A stretch of DNA of 64,000 nt from Roseobacter sp. GAI101 (GTDB taxonomy: Bacteria > Pseudomonadota > Alphaproteobacteria > Rhodobacterales > Rhodobacteraceae), in contig NZ_DS999213.1 of NCBI RefSeq assembly GCF_000156335.1, forward strand, positions 1,547,812 through 1,611,811, written 5' to 3'. Made by a program: the position numbers and the translations under genes. The notes under the pieces are model-generated. The model had not been told where the DNA came from. It saw nothing but the letters and a program-made list of their open reading frames with translations, and ran no database searches. Positions 1-9,188 of the stretch are shown here, piece by piece; within the stretch, counting starts at the first letter, position 1; the number at the start of each line of letters is the position of its first letter.

Positions 1-3
1 GAG

Positions 4-447
4 GTGCGCGCGCTTTTGCAACGGGTTACCCAGGCTTCCGTCACCGTGGACGGCACCATCATCGGGAAAATCGACGCGGGCCTGCTGATCCTCGTCTGCG
101 CCATGCCCGACGATACCGAAGCGACGGCCCAATCTCTCGCCGCCAAAATCGCCAAGCTGCGCCTGTTCAAGGATGACGCGGGCAAAATGAACCTGAGCCT
201 TGCCCAAACCGGTGGCAGTGCACTGATCGTCAGCCAGTTCACCTTGGCTGCGGACACCTCGCGCGGCACCCGCCCCGGCTTTTCCTATGCCGCGAAACCC
301 GACGTTGCCAATGCGCTCTACGAACACTTCGTCGGTTGCATGAAGTCCCTCGACATCCCTACCCAAACCGGCCAGTTCGGTGCTGACATGTCTGTTGCCC
401 TGACCAACGACGGCCCCGTCACGCTCTGGATAGATACCCAAGCATGA
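4..447 (+). CDS. dtd: D-aminoacyl-tRNA deacylase
   Basis: Cytoplasmic editing enzyme that hydrolyses D-aminoacyl-tRNAs (and Gly-tRNA(Ala)), recycling tRNA misloaded with D-amino acids. The 147-residue length is normal for the family. The two hallmark active-site motifs are present: SQFTL at residues 77-81 and the Gly-cisPro motif NDGPVT at 135-140. The start is a GTG at position 4, three bases inside the window, so an upstream start cannot be fully excluded, but MRALLQRV is the canonical N-terminus. It converges on the type I secretion operon, with a GC-rich hairpin element between them. Function assigned with high confidence from motifs. Confidence 0.95.
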   Translation: MRALLQRVTQASVTVDGTIIGKIDAGLLILVCAMPDDTEATAQSLAAKIAKLRLFKDDAGKMNLSLAQTGGSALIVSQFTLAADTSRGTRPGFSYAAKPDVANALYEHFVGCMKSLDIPTQTGQFGADMSVALTNDGPVTLWIDTQA

Positions 448-479
448 CGCCCCGGACCTGACGTTTCCTGGACCTTCTC

Positions 480-523
480 TGGCTTGAAAATATCCTCGGG
501 GGTTTGGGGGCAGACAGCCCCCA
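480..523. repeat. GC-rich hairpin element, copy 1
   Basis: Between the convergent dtd and hlyD-like genes. A GGGGGC/GCCCCC stem (506-511 with 517-522, loop AGACA) is flanked by the string AATATCCTCGGGGG. Read on the minus strand the order is G-run hairpin, then CCCCCGAGGATATTTT. A second element of the same design sits at 32164-32215. I recall similar elements between genes in Rhodobacteraceae. The site suggests a bidirectional transcription stop, but there is no clean U-run. Confidence 0.5.
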
Positions 524-532
524 TTGCGCGGC

Positions 533-1723
533 TCAAGGCTCGCGAAACGCCTCTTTGGATTTGTACAGCGGCTTCAACAGATACTGCAAAATCGTCTTGG
601 ACCCCGTGTGCAGTTCAACACTTGCCTGCATTCCAGGCCGGATCCGCAGCGACGCCTGGCGCGGTGTCAGATGCGCGGTATCAACCTGCAAGGTCACCTT
701 GTAATGCGGGTCACCATCGGGCGCGCGGGACCGGTCATCCTTGAACGTGTCTGCCGAAATCAGCGTCACGGTGCCCTTGAGGGTGCCATAGATCGTATAG
801 TCATAGGCCGACAGCTTGACCGTCGCCTCTTGCCCCGGACGCACGCCGGCGATGTTTTCGGGCTTTACGCGGGCCTCCACGAACAGTTCTTCATCCAGCG
901 GAATGATCTGCAAGATCTCCTCGCCCGGCCGCACGACGCCACCAATGGTCGTCACGCTCAGGGTATTGACGATGCCCCGCAGCGGGCTGACCAGAACCGT
1001 GCGGTTCAACTGGTCCGTGCTGGATTTAAGCGTCTGCTTCAACGTCGCCAGTTCCTTCAGAACGTCCGAATATTCCTGCGCGCGCTCAAGGTCGGTACTT
1101 GTCGTGATCTCGTCCAGCTTGATGCGCGCATCGGCATGGATCTTGCGCGCGCGGGTCACTTCGATCAGCGACACGATCTTTTTCTCGTGCATGTTCTCTA
1201 GTAATTCGCGTTCTTTCGCCGCCTGCGTCAAGACCCGCTGCGCCCCCTCGGACCGGGATACAAAGTCGGCTTGCCGCGCCTTCAACAACCCGCGTTCAGA
1301 GTCGACGATCCCCGGCGTGCGTTGCGCGAATTCATCCGGCACCACCAGATCGGACCGGCCTGCGATCTCGGCCTCCAGACGCAGTCGGCGGATTTCAAAG
1401 GCACTGATCTGGTCTTGCAACTCATCGACGGACGACTGGAATTGCGTGGCATGCAACCGCGCCAGCACGTCCCCTTTTTCAACGATGTCGCCTTCGCCGA
1501 CGGCAAGTTCGGCCAGGATGCCCCCCTCCAGGTTCTGAATGATCTGCGGGCGCGAAGACGATATCATCGACCCATCTGCGCGCACGATTTCGTCCACCCA
1601 GGCAAAGGCCGCCCATAACAGGAATACCAACACGCTGGCCGCACACAGCCAGACCACCATCGAAGGCCCCCGCAACTGTGCGTTCATCTGCGCGGCCAGA
1701 GGGGTGGTGCTGGCACTGCTCAT
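533..1723 (-). CDS. HlyD-family type I secretion membrane fusion protein
   Basis: Periplasmic adaptor linking the inner-membrane ABC exporter to the outer-membrane channel of a type I secretion system. The 396-residue protein has a short cytoplasmic N-terminus, one membrane anchor at about residues 21-42, then a lipoyl/barrel-sandwich half (VRADGSMISS onwards), a long alpha-helical hairpin rich in Glu, Arg and Leu (about 95-230), and a closing barrel with the typical LVSPLRGIVNTL stretch. Its start overlaps the stop of the ATPase gene by 4 nt (ATGA), so the two are translationally coupled. It is the last gene of the adhesin secretion operon. HlyD/LapC type is clear; the exact substrate is inferred from context. 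Confidence 0.92.
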   Translation of the reverse strand: MSSASTTPLAAQMNAQLRGPSMVVWLCAASVLVFLLWAAFAWVDEIVRADGSMISSSRPQIIQNLEGGILAELAVGEGDIVEKGDVLARLHATQFQSSVDELQDQISAFEIRRLRLEAEIAGRSDLVVPDEFAQRTPGIVDSERGLLKARQADFVSRSEGAQRVLTQAAKERELLENMHEKKIVSLIEVTRARKIHADARIKLDEITTSTDLERAQEYSDVLKELATLKQTLKSSTDQLNRTVLVSPLRGIVNTLSVTTIGGVVRPGEEILQIIPLDEELFVEARVKPENIAGVRPGQEATVKLSAYDYTIYGTLKGTVTLISADTFKDDRSRAPDGDPHYKVTLQVDTAHLTPRQASLRIRPGMQASVELHTGSKTILQYLLKPLYKSKEAFREP

Positions 1724-3942
1724 GCGGCACCTCCCTTGTGGCTGGCCAGATGCGCCAGAACCTTTTCCTTTGGACCGTCAATAGTCATACGGCCATCCTG
1801 CAGGACCAGCGTACGGTCGGTCAGCGCCAGAATGGGCGCGCGATGCGTGGCGATGATGGCCGTGCGGCCTTTCATCCAGTCCTGCAACCGCGCGACCAAT
1901 GTCGCCTCAAGCTGCTGATCCAGAGCAGCGGTGGGTTCGTCCAGCAAACAGATGGCGGGGTCTTGCAGCCACAGCCGCGCCCAGCCGATAGATTGGCGCT
2001 GCCCGATCGACAGGCCGGCCCCTGCATCCTTGATCTCGAGGTCCAGCCCCCTGTGATGCTTTCTCACGAAAGGCCCCAGCCCTGCGAAATCAAGTGCGGC
2101 CATCAGGCGGTCATCGTCACGCTCAAGCATGGTCAGGTTCAGGTTATCGCGCAGACTGCCGGAAAACAGACGCACGTCCTGGCTTAGATACCCGATCAGG
2201 CGGCGCAGGTCGCGCGGTTCAATCTGGGACATCTCGGTCCCGTCGATCAGGATGTGCCCTTCGGTGGGTGCATAAAGGCCGCTCAGCAGCTTTAGCAGCG
2301 ACGATTTGCCTGACCCGTTGGCCCCCAGCACGGCGATATGCTGCCCCGGCTGGATCATCATCCCTTTGACATCCAGCGTTGGTGCGCCGTCCTCTTCATA
2401 TCGGAAAATCACATCGCGCAGCTCGAACTGGCCCTGCAGCTTTTCGCGCCGCAGATAGGTGCGTGCCTCGTCGCTATCCTGAGCAGAGGAGACAATTCCG
2501 TCCAACCCGTCCAGCGCCCCTTTGACATTGCCCCACCGCGCCATCGTCCCCGAAAGCTGCGTCAGGGGCCCCAAGGTGCGCCCCGTCAGGATGCCGACGG
2601 CAATGATCGATCCGACGGTAAACTGTCCGGCAAACACCAGATATGTGCCGGTGATCACCGCAGCGACATAGGTGGCTTGCTGGATGCCCTGGCTCCAGAA
2701 GGTCAGAAACGACGCCAATTTGCGCTGCTCGGATGACTTGACGGCCGACAGGGTGTTCAGTTCCGTCCACAAACGCTGGATGCGGTCCTCAGCACGCTGG
2801 GTTTTTACCGTATCGCGTTCAAAGATCGCCTCATGCAGCAGGCGCGAGGCTTTCGTCGCGGCACCTTGGGTCTCTTGGGTCAACCGGATCGCCTTTTTCT
2901 GTAGGAAAAAGCCGGGCACCAGCATCAGCAAACCGCCCAAGACCAGAACCCACACCACGTTGCCCGCAATCGAGGCCACGAGAAACAAGAAGACAAAGAT
3001 AAACGGTATGTCCGCGATGGTGCCGATGGTGGAGGCGGTGAAAAACTCACGGACCGACCCGAATTCACGCATCGCCGAAAACTGCTGGTTCGGGGCCTGG
3101 CCGCGGGCGTCCGACCGCATGCCCAAAATCCGCTTCATCAAGATATCCTGCACCGACAGTTCAACCTGCCGCCCGGCCCCGTCCATCAGACGCGCGCGGG
3201 CCATCTTGAGGAATGCCTCCATCAACAGGGCAAGCCCGGCCCCGGCGGCAAGCACCCAAAGCGTGGCTTCGGACTGGTGCGGTATCACGCGGTCATAGAC
3301 CTGAAGCGAAAACAGCGCGACCGCGACGGCCAGAAGGTTGGCCACAAACGACCCCATCGCGACTTCTATCAGCTGGCGACGGAATTTCGGGAACTGGCCC
3401 CAGAACCAATGCGCAGGCGCGCCGTCGGTCTGATGGATCTGCGCAACGGTCCTCAGCGATGCCTCGGCCCGCAGGATCACGCCTGCAAAGAACGGTTGGA
3501 AATCCGCCATCGGCACCATCGCACGATTATCGGTGCAGGTTTTGTCATAGACGATCAGATCACCCCGTGTCTGGCCCATCACCAAGAGCACCTGCCCGGA
3601 TGTCATAAATGCCAGCGCAGGCCACATATCTTCTGACAGGCCCACTATACGGCGGACCTGGGTCAGCAAGCCCGCGCTTTCCAGCCCCGTTGCGATAGCA
3701 TCGGCTTCCTGACCGGTCTTTGCGCCTTCGATGGTGTGGGTGGCGATCGTTTCGTAGACGTCGCGGGCCGCTGTCTCTACTCCCAACAGCCCGGCATAGG
3801 TTGCAGCAAGCTGCGCGCGCGCCATCAGCCGGTCTTCCATCCGGTTGATATTGTCGGCCTTTGGCTGCGGCGCGTTTGCAGGCGCGGTCCGGCCTTGGTT
3901 GCCGTTGGTGATCGTCAGGGTAAAGGTCGGCTTTCGGGTCAA
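1720..3942 (-). CDS. Type I secretion system permease/ATPase (LapB-like)
   Basis: Inner-membrane ABC exporter that powers one-step export of the adjacent adhesin. In its 740 residues, roughly 35-165 form a degenerate C39-peptidase-like domain, followed by a six-helix transmembrane domain (about 195-480) and a nucleotide-binding domain with Walker A GANGSGKSS (540-548), signature LSIGQ (about 644), Walker B ICLLDE (664-669) and H-loop His (about 700). The N-terminal domain lacks an evident catalytic Cys-His pair, as in exporters of large adhesins where it only docks substrate. It overlaps the TolC-like gene upstream and the HlyD-like gene downstream by ATGA junctions. Confidence 0.93.
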   Translation of the reverse strand: MTRKPTFTLTITNGNQGRTAPANAPQPKADNINRMEDRLMARAQLAATYAGLLGVETAARDVYETIATHTIEGAKTGQEADAIATGLESAGLLTQVRRIVGLSEDMWPALAFMTSGQVLLVMGQTRGDLIVYDKTCTDNRAMVPMADFQPFFAGVILRAEASLRTVAQIHQTDGAPAHWFWGQFPKFRRQLIEVAMGSFVANLLAVAVALFSLQVYDRVIPHQSEATLWVLAAGAGLALLMEAFLKMARARLMDGAGRQVELSVQDILMKRILGMRSDARGQAPNQQFSAMREFGSVREFFTASTIGTIADIPFIFVFLFLVASIAGNVVWVLVLGGLLMLVPGFFLQKKAIRLTQETQGAATKASRLLHEAIFERDTVKTQRAEDRIQRLWTELNTLSAVKSSEQRKLASFLTFWSQGIQQATYVAAVITGTYLVFAGQFTVGSIIAVGILTGRTLGPLTQLSGTMARWGNVKGALDGLDGIVSSAQDSDEARTYLRREKLQGQFELRDVIFRYEEDGAPTLDVKGMMIQPGQHIAVLGANGSGKSSLLKLLSGLYAPTEGHILIDGTEMSQIEPRDLRRLIGYLSQDVRLFSGSLRDNLNLTMLERDDDRLMAALDFAGLGPFVRKHHRGLDLEIKDAGAGLSIGQRQSIGWARLWLQDPAICLLDEPTAALDQQLEATLVARLQDWMKGRTAIIATHRAPILALTDRTLVLQDGRMTIDGPKEKVLAHLASHKGGAA

Positions 3943-5261
3943 ATCGCGCTCCCGTCAGCCAGAACGCCCTGCAGTTCCGCCATCTCGATCTTCAGCCGGA
4001 CGACATCGTATTTCAGCACGACCTGCGTCTGTTGCTGGCGGGCGTATGTTTCATAGACCCCGACCACATCCATCACCTGTCGCTGGCCCGCGTCATATTG
4101 CTCCTGAAAGATGTCCAGATTGCGCCTGGCTTGTGCGGCAAGGGTTGCGGCTTCGTCGGCCTGACGTGTCTTGGCGCTGATCTGCCTTTCCAGACGGCGC
4201 AGGTTGCGGTTTGAATCCTCGACCGATTGACGCAGTTTGCGGGTCGCAGTTTCATCAGCCTGTGCGATCGCCTCAAGCGACGCCTTCGTCCCGAAGCCCA
4301 GCAACTGATCGGAACCGATGCGCAGCCCAAGGGTGCTGCCTTCGCCGACGGTGCCACCGGCGGACAGGCCCGGCAACTGACCGGCGCGCGCGACCTTGGC
4401 GGCGGCGATCGCGCGGGTCTTTTCGGCTTCGGACCGTACGACGTTCAACGGCGCGCCCGAAAACGCCGTGACCGGCACGTCAGGCACCCCGCGCAGATCG
4501 CCCAGCGGGATGACTGACATGGCGTTCAGCTCCGCGATCGAGGTTGCCTCGCGTTCAACGGCGGCATCATGGCTGGCGCGGATTTCAGACAGTTTCTGGC
4601 GCAGGATGGTGAGGTCGGACATGTCGGACACACCACCCTTGACCCGTTCCCCCATCACCCAGGCGAAATGCGTCATATCCTTGAGCGTCATCTGATCAAG
4701 CGCAGCAGTCTCGCGCGCCTCGGCGGCGGCGGTGTAAAGCTTCAGCGCCGTTGCCACGCGGTTGTTGGTGTCTTGCGCCAGCGACACGGCAGCAACCTCG
4801 ACGTCGGCCACGGCAAAGGCGCGTTCGCCCTTGCGGCGGCCATTGTCGAACAGCACCTGATCCACCACCAGATTGGCAGCAACCGCCCCCAGTGACGTCA
4901 GGCTGACCTGCGGGCCGATCCGGGGCAACCAGTTCTTGCTGGCCGCCTCGGACCGCAAGGTCGCAGCGCGCAATTCCGCCTCGGCGGTGCGGCTGTTGGC
5001 GGCCAGAACCGCCGACGCGACCTGATCGGAAACGGTACCGACAGGCAGGACAGATGCCCGCAGCGACAACCCCTGGATGATCTGACTGTCAGCGCTGATT
5101 TTTTCGGCATAGGTCGGTTTGACGGCCTGCGAGGCGTCGGGCGTCTTCATCCGGGTGACCATATCAGCTGGATCAAACACGCGGGCAATGTCTGACATGC
5201 AGCCCGAAAGGGCCAGCGCCGCCGCGCAAAGCCCTCCTGCCCATGTAAAACTGTGCCCCAT
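3939..5261 (-). CDS. TolC-family outer membrane efflux lipoprotein
   Basis: Outer-membrane channel of the type I secretion system. The 440-residue protein begins with a lipoprotein signal: hydrophobic stretch to ALALSGC, predicted lipidated Cys21. The rest is the alternating Ala/Arg/Glu/Gln-rich helical pattern of TolC proteins with two internal repeats. The start ATG at 5261 lies 75 nt after the adhesin stop, with a small hairpin in the gap, and the stop overlaps the ATPase start by 4 nt. A lipidated TolC is common among OEP-family channels. Order adhesin-channel-ATPase-adaptor indicates a dedicated export machine. Confidence 0.88.
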   Translation of the reverse strand: MGHSFTWAGGLCAAALALSGCMSDIARVFDPADMVTRMKTPDASQAVKPTYAEKISADSQIIQGLSLRASVLPVGTVSDQVASAVLAANSRTAEAELRAATLRSEAASKNWLPRIGPQVSLTSLGAVAANLVVDQVLFDNGRRKGERAFAVADVEVAAVSLAQDTNNRVATALKLYTAAAEARETAALDQMTLKDMTHFAWVMGERVKGGVSDMSDLTILRQKLSEIRASHDAAVEREATSIAELNAMSVIPLGDLRGVPDVPVTAFSGAPLNVVRSEAEKTRAIAAAKVARAGQLPGLSAGGTVGEGSTLGLRIGSDQLLGFGTKASLEAIAQADETATRKLRQSVEDSNRNLRRLERQISAKTRQADEAATLAAQARRNLDIFQEQYDAGQRQVMDVVGVYETYARQQQTQVVLKYDVVRLKIEMAELQGVLADGSAI

Positions 5262-5280
5262 ATCCTGCCCTCAAACGTGC

Positions 5281-5296
5281 CGTCTTTTTCAAGACG
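5281..5296 (-). other. Small hairpin between adhesin and tolC-like genes
   Basis: Perfect 6-bp stem CGTCTT/AAGACG with a four-base loop, in the 75-nt gap between the adhesin stop and the TolC-like gene. It could act as a weak attenuator that lowers secretion-gene expression relative to the adhesin. No U-run follows on the minus strand, so I do not call it a terminator. Confidence 0.3.
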
Positions 5297-5336
5297 CGGA
5301 GGATCGTTGCCCCCGCGCCATCGGCTGGTCCTGGTT

Positions 5337-8300
5337 TTAGATTACGACGTTGATGTCATCGTCGATCATCAAGGTACCTTCGGCCCCCAGTGTGTAGATG
5401 TCGTAGGTCTGGCCATCTTTGACTTCGGACCCGTCGCGCGTTGCTCCGGTGATCGTGACCGTATCGTCACTGTGACCGTTGATCACCAACGTGTTGGTAT
5501 TGCTGGACAAGTTCACCAATGCGGCTTCGGTGATGGTCAGCTGAGCTTCTTCGGCGAATTGCAGATCAACGGTTTCGATGTTGAACTGGGCCAGGTTGGG
5601 GTTGGTCAGGCCCAGCTGTGTGTTCGCACTTTCGTCGTCCAGCGCCAGATAGGTGCCCGACGAATTGCCCGCGGCATCCGTGGCGGTCACGATCAGATCG
5701 GACCCGTCAGGAACGTCGGTGGTGAACAGAAAGTTACGCTCCCCGATCTGGTCGATATTGAAGCTGCTTGCTTCAACCTCTGAAATCGATCTGTCGGGAT
5801 TGACCTGATGCACATCCAGCTGGTCCGGGCTGATCTCGGTCGAGATGCCGCGGATGCCGTCGCCGTCGCGGGTATAGGACGCAATGACGGGGCCGTCGGG
5901 GGCGTAGGTATCAATCGCCAGGGTGTCGCTGATCGACGCCATGTTGTCAGCGTGATCGGTGGCGGCGACCGAAATCTCGGCGTCATAGGTGCCCGGGCGG
6001 ATTTCGGATGCAGGGACAGTGACGCTCCAGGTGCCATTGCCATCGACATCGGCAGCATAGGTGCGCCCGTCAAATGTGACCGTGACGGATGAACCGGCTT
6101 CGACCTGCCCGTTCAAGTCGATGCCTACAGCGGCTTCGCGCGCACTGACGATGCCGTCGCTGCCGCCGGCCTGGGCCATGTCAAGCGGATCAACCACGGT
6201 GTCGATCAGTACCTGATGGCTTGCGGTGGCCGTATTGCCGGCGCGGTCCGTCGCATCGACCTTGACGGTAACCGTCTCGGTGCCTTGGGGAACCTCAGCG
6301 GGGGCGAAGGTCACAGACCAGTTTCCATTGGCGTCAACAGTGCCGCCTGCGATGGCATTGCCCAACGAGATCACGACAGACGATCCGATTTCGGTCGTGC
6401 CGGTGACCAGCACGCCGCCATTGGCCAAACGCTCTGCGCCGCTGACGATGTCATCGCCTTCGACTGCGTTCAGCGCCAGATTGTCAACGCGGGTGTCGAC
6501 CTGGACGCTGTCCTGTTCAAAACGGGTATTCCCGGCCGCATCGGTCGTTGTCGCAGTGATTTGCGCGGTGTAGACGCCCTGCGCCACTTCACCGGCTGCA
6601 TAAAAGGACGTCCAGTTGCCGTTGCCGTCCGCGTGCACGGAATGCGTCACACCGGCAAGGGAAACTTCGACCAGGGCACCTGCATCAGCGGTCCCCGAGA
6701 TTACAACACCATCGCTGCGTTCGGCAAAATTGACGACATCATCGCCCTCGATCGCATCGGAGTTGATGGTCAGCAGACCGGCTTCGGTATCGACAGCGAC
6801 AGACTGCGAAATTGTTCTGGTGTTGCCCGCCGCGTCGGTGGCCGTGGCCGTCACAGAGGTGGCGTAGGTGCCCGCAGGAATGTCGGCGGACGCGAAAGTA
6901 ACTGTCCAGTTGCCGTCAGTATCCACGATTGCGTCACGGGACGCATCGCCCATTCTGACCACGACTGACGATCCGGCTTCGACCTTGCCGGTCATCACGA
7001 TGCCATCGCCTGCCTCGGGTCCGTTGATCGTCGCGTCAAAGCCACCGGCCTGATTGCCGAAGGACAGGCGGTTGACCAGCGTATCAATGCTGACCTCACC
7101 CTGCGCCGTCGAGGTGTTGCCAAAACTGTCGGTTGCCACCGCAATGACGGTGCCGGTGCTTTCCCCCATCGGAATTTCATTGGCGGCAAAATCGACGGTC
7201 CAGTCACCGTTTGCGTCTACTTTGGCGGGATGCGTGGCCGACCCGAAAGTGACGTCAACACTGGATCCCGGCTGTGTGGTGCCGGTCAGCGTGACACCCT
7301 CGGCGCGTTCCGCACCGTTGATCATGCCGTCGCCCGCGACTGTATCCTGCGATACGGAAACCTCGGAAACCGTGTCCACCACCAGCTTTTCGACGGTTGT
7401 GGTCGCATTGCCATAGCTGTCGGTGGTCTTGACGGTGATGTCTTTGACGTATTCGCCAGCAGGCAAGACCCCGGACTGCCAAGTCACGGACCAAGTCCCG
7501 TTTTCCGCAACAGTCGCGGTCCGCGTGAAGGTGTCGATGGTCAGTTCGACCTTGGCACCTGGTTCGCCCGTGCCGCTGATGGTGACGCCGCCGCCAAAGC
7601 TGTCGGCGTTATAGCTGTCGCCCGTGGATTGTGCGCCCGAGGTGATGGCGACCGACGGGGCCAGCGTATCCACCACAAGGGTGTCCGTTGTGGTGGTCGA
7701 GTTGCCATGTTGGTCGGTCGATTTGATCGTGACCTCTTGTTCGTATTCGCCACCGGCCAGTGTGCCGTTCTCGTATGTTACAGACCACGCCCCATCGTCG
7801 CCCACGGTCGTTACCTGCGTGACGCCGCCCACCGTGATTGAAATCGTCGATCCGGCTTCGCCCTGACCTTCGATCTTGACGCCCTGTTCAAAGGTTTCGG
7901 CGTTAAAGAAATCAGACGCGCTTTTGGTGCCTTCCGTCACGGTGGTGGTCGGGGCGGTCGTATCGATCACGAATGTCGGACCGTCCAGGGTCGTGGCGGT
8001 GTCGTCGGTCGTCACGTCGACAATGGCATCGTAGCTGCCATCGTCGGGGAAATTGTCGCCATCGAAAACGACTTCGAAGGTGCCGTCTTCGTCGATGACG
8101 GTTTCGACCGTCTTGTCGCCGATCGTAACGGTCACATCCGATCCCGGTTCGCCGCCGCCGGTAACAGTTACCGACTTCACGACGTCATCCCCGCCAACCG
8201 TGGCCGAGGAGTTTGCATCGTTCACGTAGGGGCCCGTCGCGGTCGCACCGCCCCCACCGCCACTGCCGCCGATGCCACCCACTACGGCCGCGCCGCCGAC

Positions 8301-8807
8301 AACCGCCGCGGCGGCCGCAGCAGCACCGCCACCGCCCAGCAACCCTGCCCCCAGCAAAGGTGCCGCAAACATCGACACTTCGTCATCTTCGCTGCCGATG
8401 ATGCCACCGTTGGCAGCGGCCATATCATTATGACCTAGATAGATCAGATCGTCAGAGGGGCTCCACTTACCCCATTCTTCCGTCGGGCCATATTGCGCAA
8501 AAAGGGTCCCGCCCTCGCCTTCGATAAAGCCCACCTCGTTCAGATAGCCATCCGACGAGATGTACAGCCGGTTGGGCGCACCGACGTCGTTAAAGTAGTT
8601 CTCGATCGTGATCACGGACCCGTCCGCCAGCGTCAGAACAAGGTCCTTGCCAACGCGCTGCTGACCCGCAAGGTCGGTCTGGCGCAAATTAAGCGAGATT
8701 TCCTGACCTGATGTTGCCTGAATGACGTGAAAGCTGGACCCATCGGCCACCACATCACGTTGCACTGCGCCCGCTTGATCGCGAACGACGAAATCTATCG
8801 TCTTCAT
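5337..8807 (-). CDS. BapA-like type I secreted adhesin with Ig-like repeats
   Basis: Large surface or biofilm adhesin of 1156 residues. The start is ATG at 8807 (MKTIDFVVRDQAG), where the BapA-prefix-like N-terminal domain begins; an in-frame ATG further up would add 14 unrelated residues. Layout: prefix domain (about 1-135), Gly/Ala-rich hinge (about 150-190), then eight tandem bacterial Ig-like repeats of about 95 residues, each ending in a V(V/I)DT-type strand, and a degenerate ninth. The C-terminus (TYDIYTLGAEGTLMIDDDIN) is an uncleaved type I secretion signal. There is no N-terminal signal peptide and there are no GGxGxD calcium repeats. First gene of the secretion operon. Confidence 0.9.
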   Translation of the reverse strand: MKTIDFVVRDQAGAVQRDVVADGSSFHVIQATSGQEISLNLRQTDLAGQQRVGKDLVLTLADGSVITIENYFNDVGAPNRLYISSDGYLNEVGFIEGEGGTLFAQYGPTEEWGKWSPSDDLIYLGHNDMAAANGGIIGSEDDEVSMFAAPLLGAGLLGGGGAAAAAAAVVGGAAVVGGIGGSGGGGGATATGPYVNDANSSATVGGDDVVKSVTVTGGGEPGSDVTVTIGDKTVETVIDEDGTFEVVFDGDNFPDDGSYDAIVDVTTDDTATTLDGPTFVIDTTAPTTTVTEGTKSASDFFNAETFEQGVKIEGQGEAGSTISITVGGVTQVTTVGDDGAWSVTYENGTLAGGEYEQEVTIKSTDQHGNSTTTTDTLVVDTLAPSVAITSGAQSTGDSYNADSFGGGVTISGTGEPGAKVELTIDTFTRTATVAENGTWSVTWQSGVLPAGEYVKDITVKTTDSYGNATTTVEKLVVDTVSEVSVSQDTVAGDGMINGAERAEGVTLTGTTQPGSSVDVTFGSATHPAKVDANGDWTVDFAANEIPMGESTGTVIAVATDSFGNTSTAQGEVSIDTLVNRLSFGNQAGGFDATINGPEAGDGIVMTGKVEAGSSVVVRMGDASRDAIVDTDGNWTVTFASADIPAGTYATSVTATATDAAGNTRTISQSVAVDTEAGLLTINSDAIEGDDVVNFAERSDGVVISGTADAGALVEVSLAGVTHSVHADGNGNWTSFYAAGEVAQGVYTAQITATTTDAAGNTRFEQDSVQVDTRVDNLALNAVEGDDIVSGAERLANGGVLVTGTTEIGSSVVISLGNAIAGGTVDANGNWSVTFAPAEVPQGTETVTVKVDATDRAGNTATASHQVLIDTVVDPLDMAQAGGSDGIVSAREAAVGIDLNGQVEAGSSVTVTFDGRTYAADVDGNGTWSVTVPASEIRPGTYDAEISVAATDHADNMASISDTLAIDTYAPDGPVIASYTRDGDGIRGISTEISPDQLDVHQVNPDRSISEVEASSFNIDQIGERNFLFTTDVPDGSDLIVTATDAAGNSSGTYLALDDESANTQLGLTNPNLAQFNIETVDLQFAEEAQLTITEAALVNLSSNTNTLVINGHSDDTVTITGATRDGSEVKDGQTYDIYTLGAEGTLMIDDDINVVI

Positions 8808-9188
8808 AATATCACCGCTCTGCCCCGATGCCCGTTCTACGCGGATCATCTGGTTGGTTTAATTGACCGCCGCTCCGTTGATCGGATCGTGCAGCCGCCT
8901 GAAATTTCCCTTATGATGGGACGCAACCTTTTATTGTCTGGTAATGTACAAGTGGCGCAGACGAAAAGCCAAGTTATATTTCATTCCGCCCTACTGTTGC
9001 CGCATTCTTGGGTGCACGCGTGCCACAGTTGCGGTTTTCGGCTGGTAGCGATAACCATATTTAAGCGCGCAGCGGCCAATTATTGTTAGGTTTCGCGGAC
9101 TTACAACCCTGACGGGATACCCGTTCAATGTCTATTTTCGCACGGCTGAATCGTTGACAACCGGCGGCTTGACGGCAAACCTTCGGCC
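8808..9188. promoter_or_regulatory. Divergent intergenic region, adhesin / S15 hydrolase
   Basis: This 381-bp gap separates two divergent transcription units and must carry promoters for both. It is more AT-rich than its surroundings, with runs such as CCTTTTATTGTC near 8930 and AGTTATATTTCATT near 8975. A TTGACA hexamer at 9154-9159 is a possible -35 box for the plus-strand hydrolase, but no convincing -10 box at the right distance is visible. I see no plausible gene, repeat or structured RNA. Confidence 0.35.

Noticed and set aside
5338..8220. Tandem DNA repeats or a CRISPR array within the adhesin gene
   Set aside because: The periodicity is at protein level (about 285 bp Ig-like units) and the nucleotide copies are diverged. 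No short direct repeats with unique spacers occur anywhere in the window.
5337..8849. Calling the adhesin an RTX protein
   Set aside because: The repeats are Ig-like strands ending in VDT. No GGxGxDxx nonapeptides are present, unlike the sulfatase at 38.2-40.5 kb.
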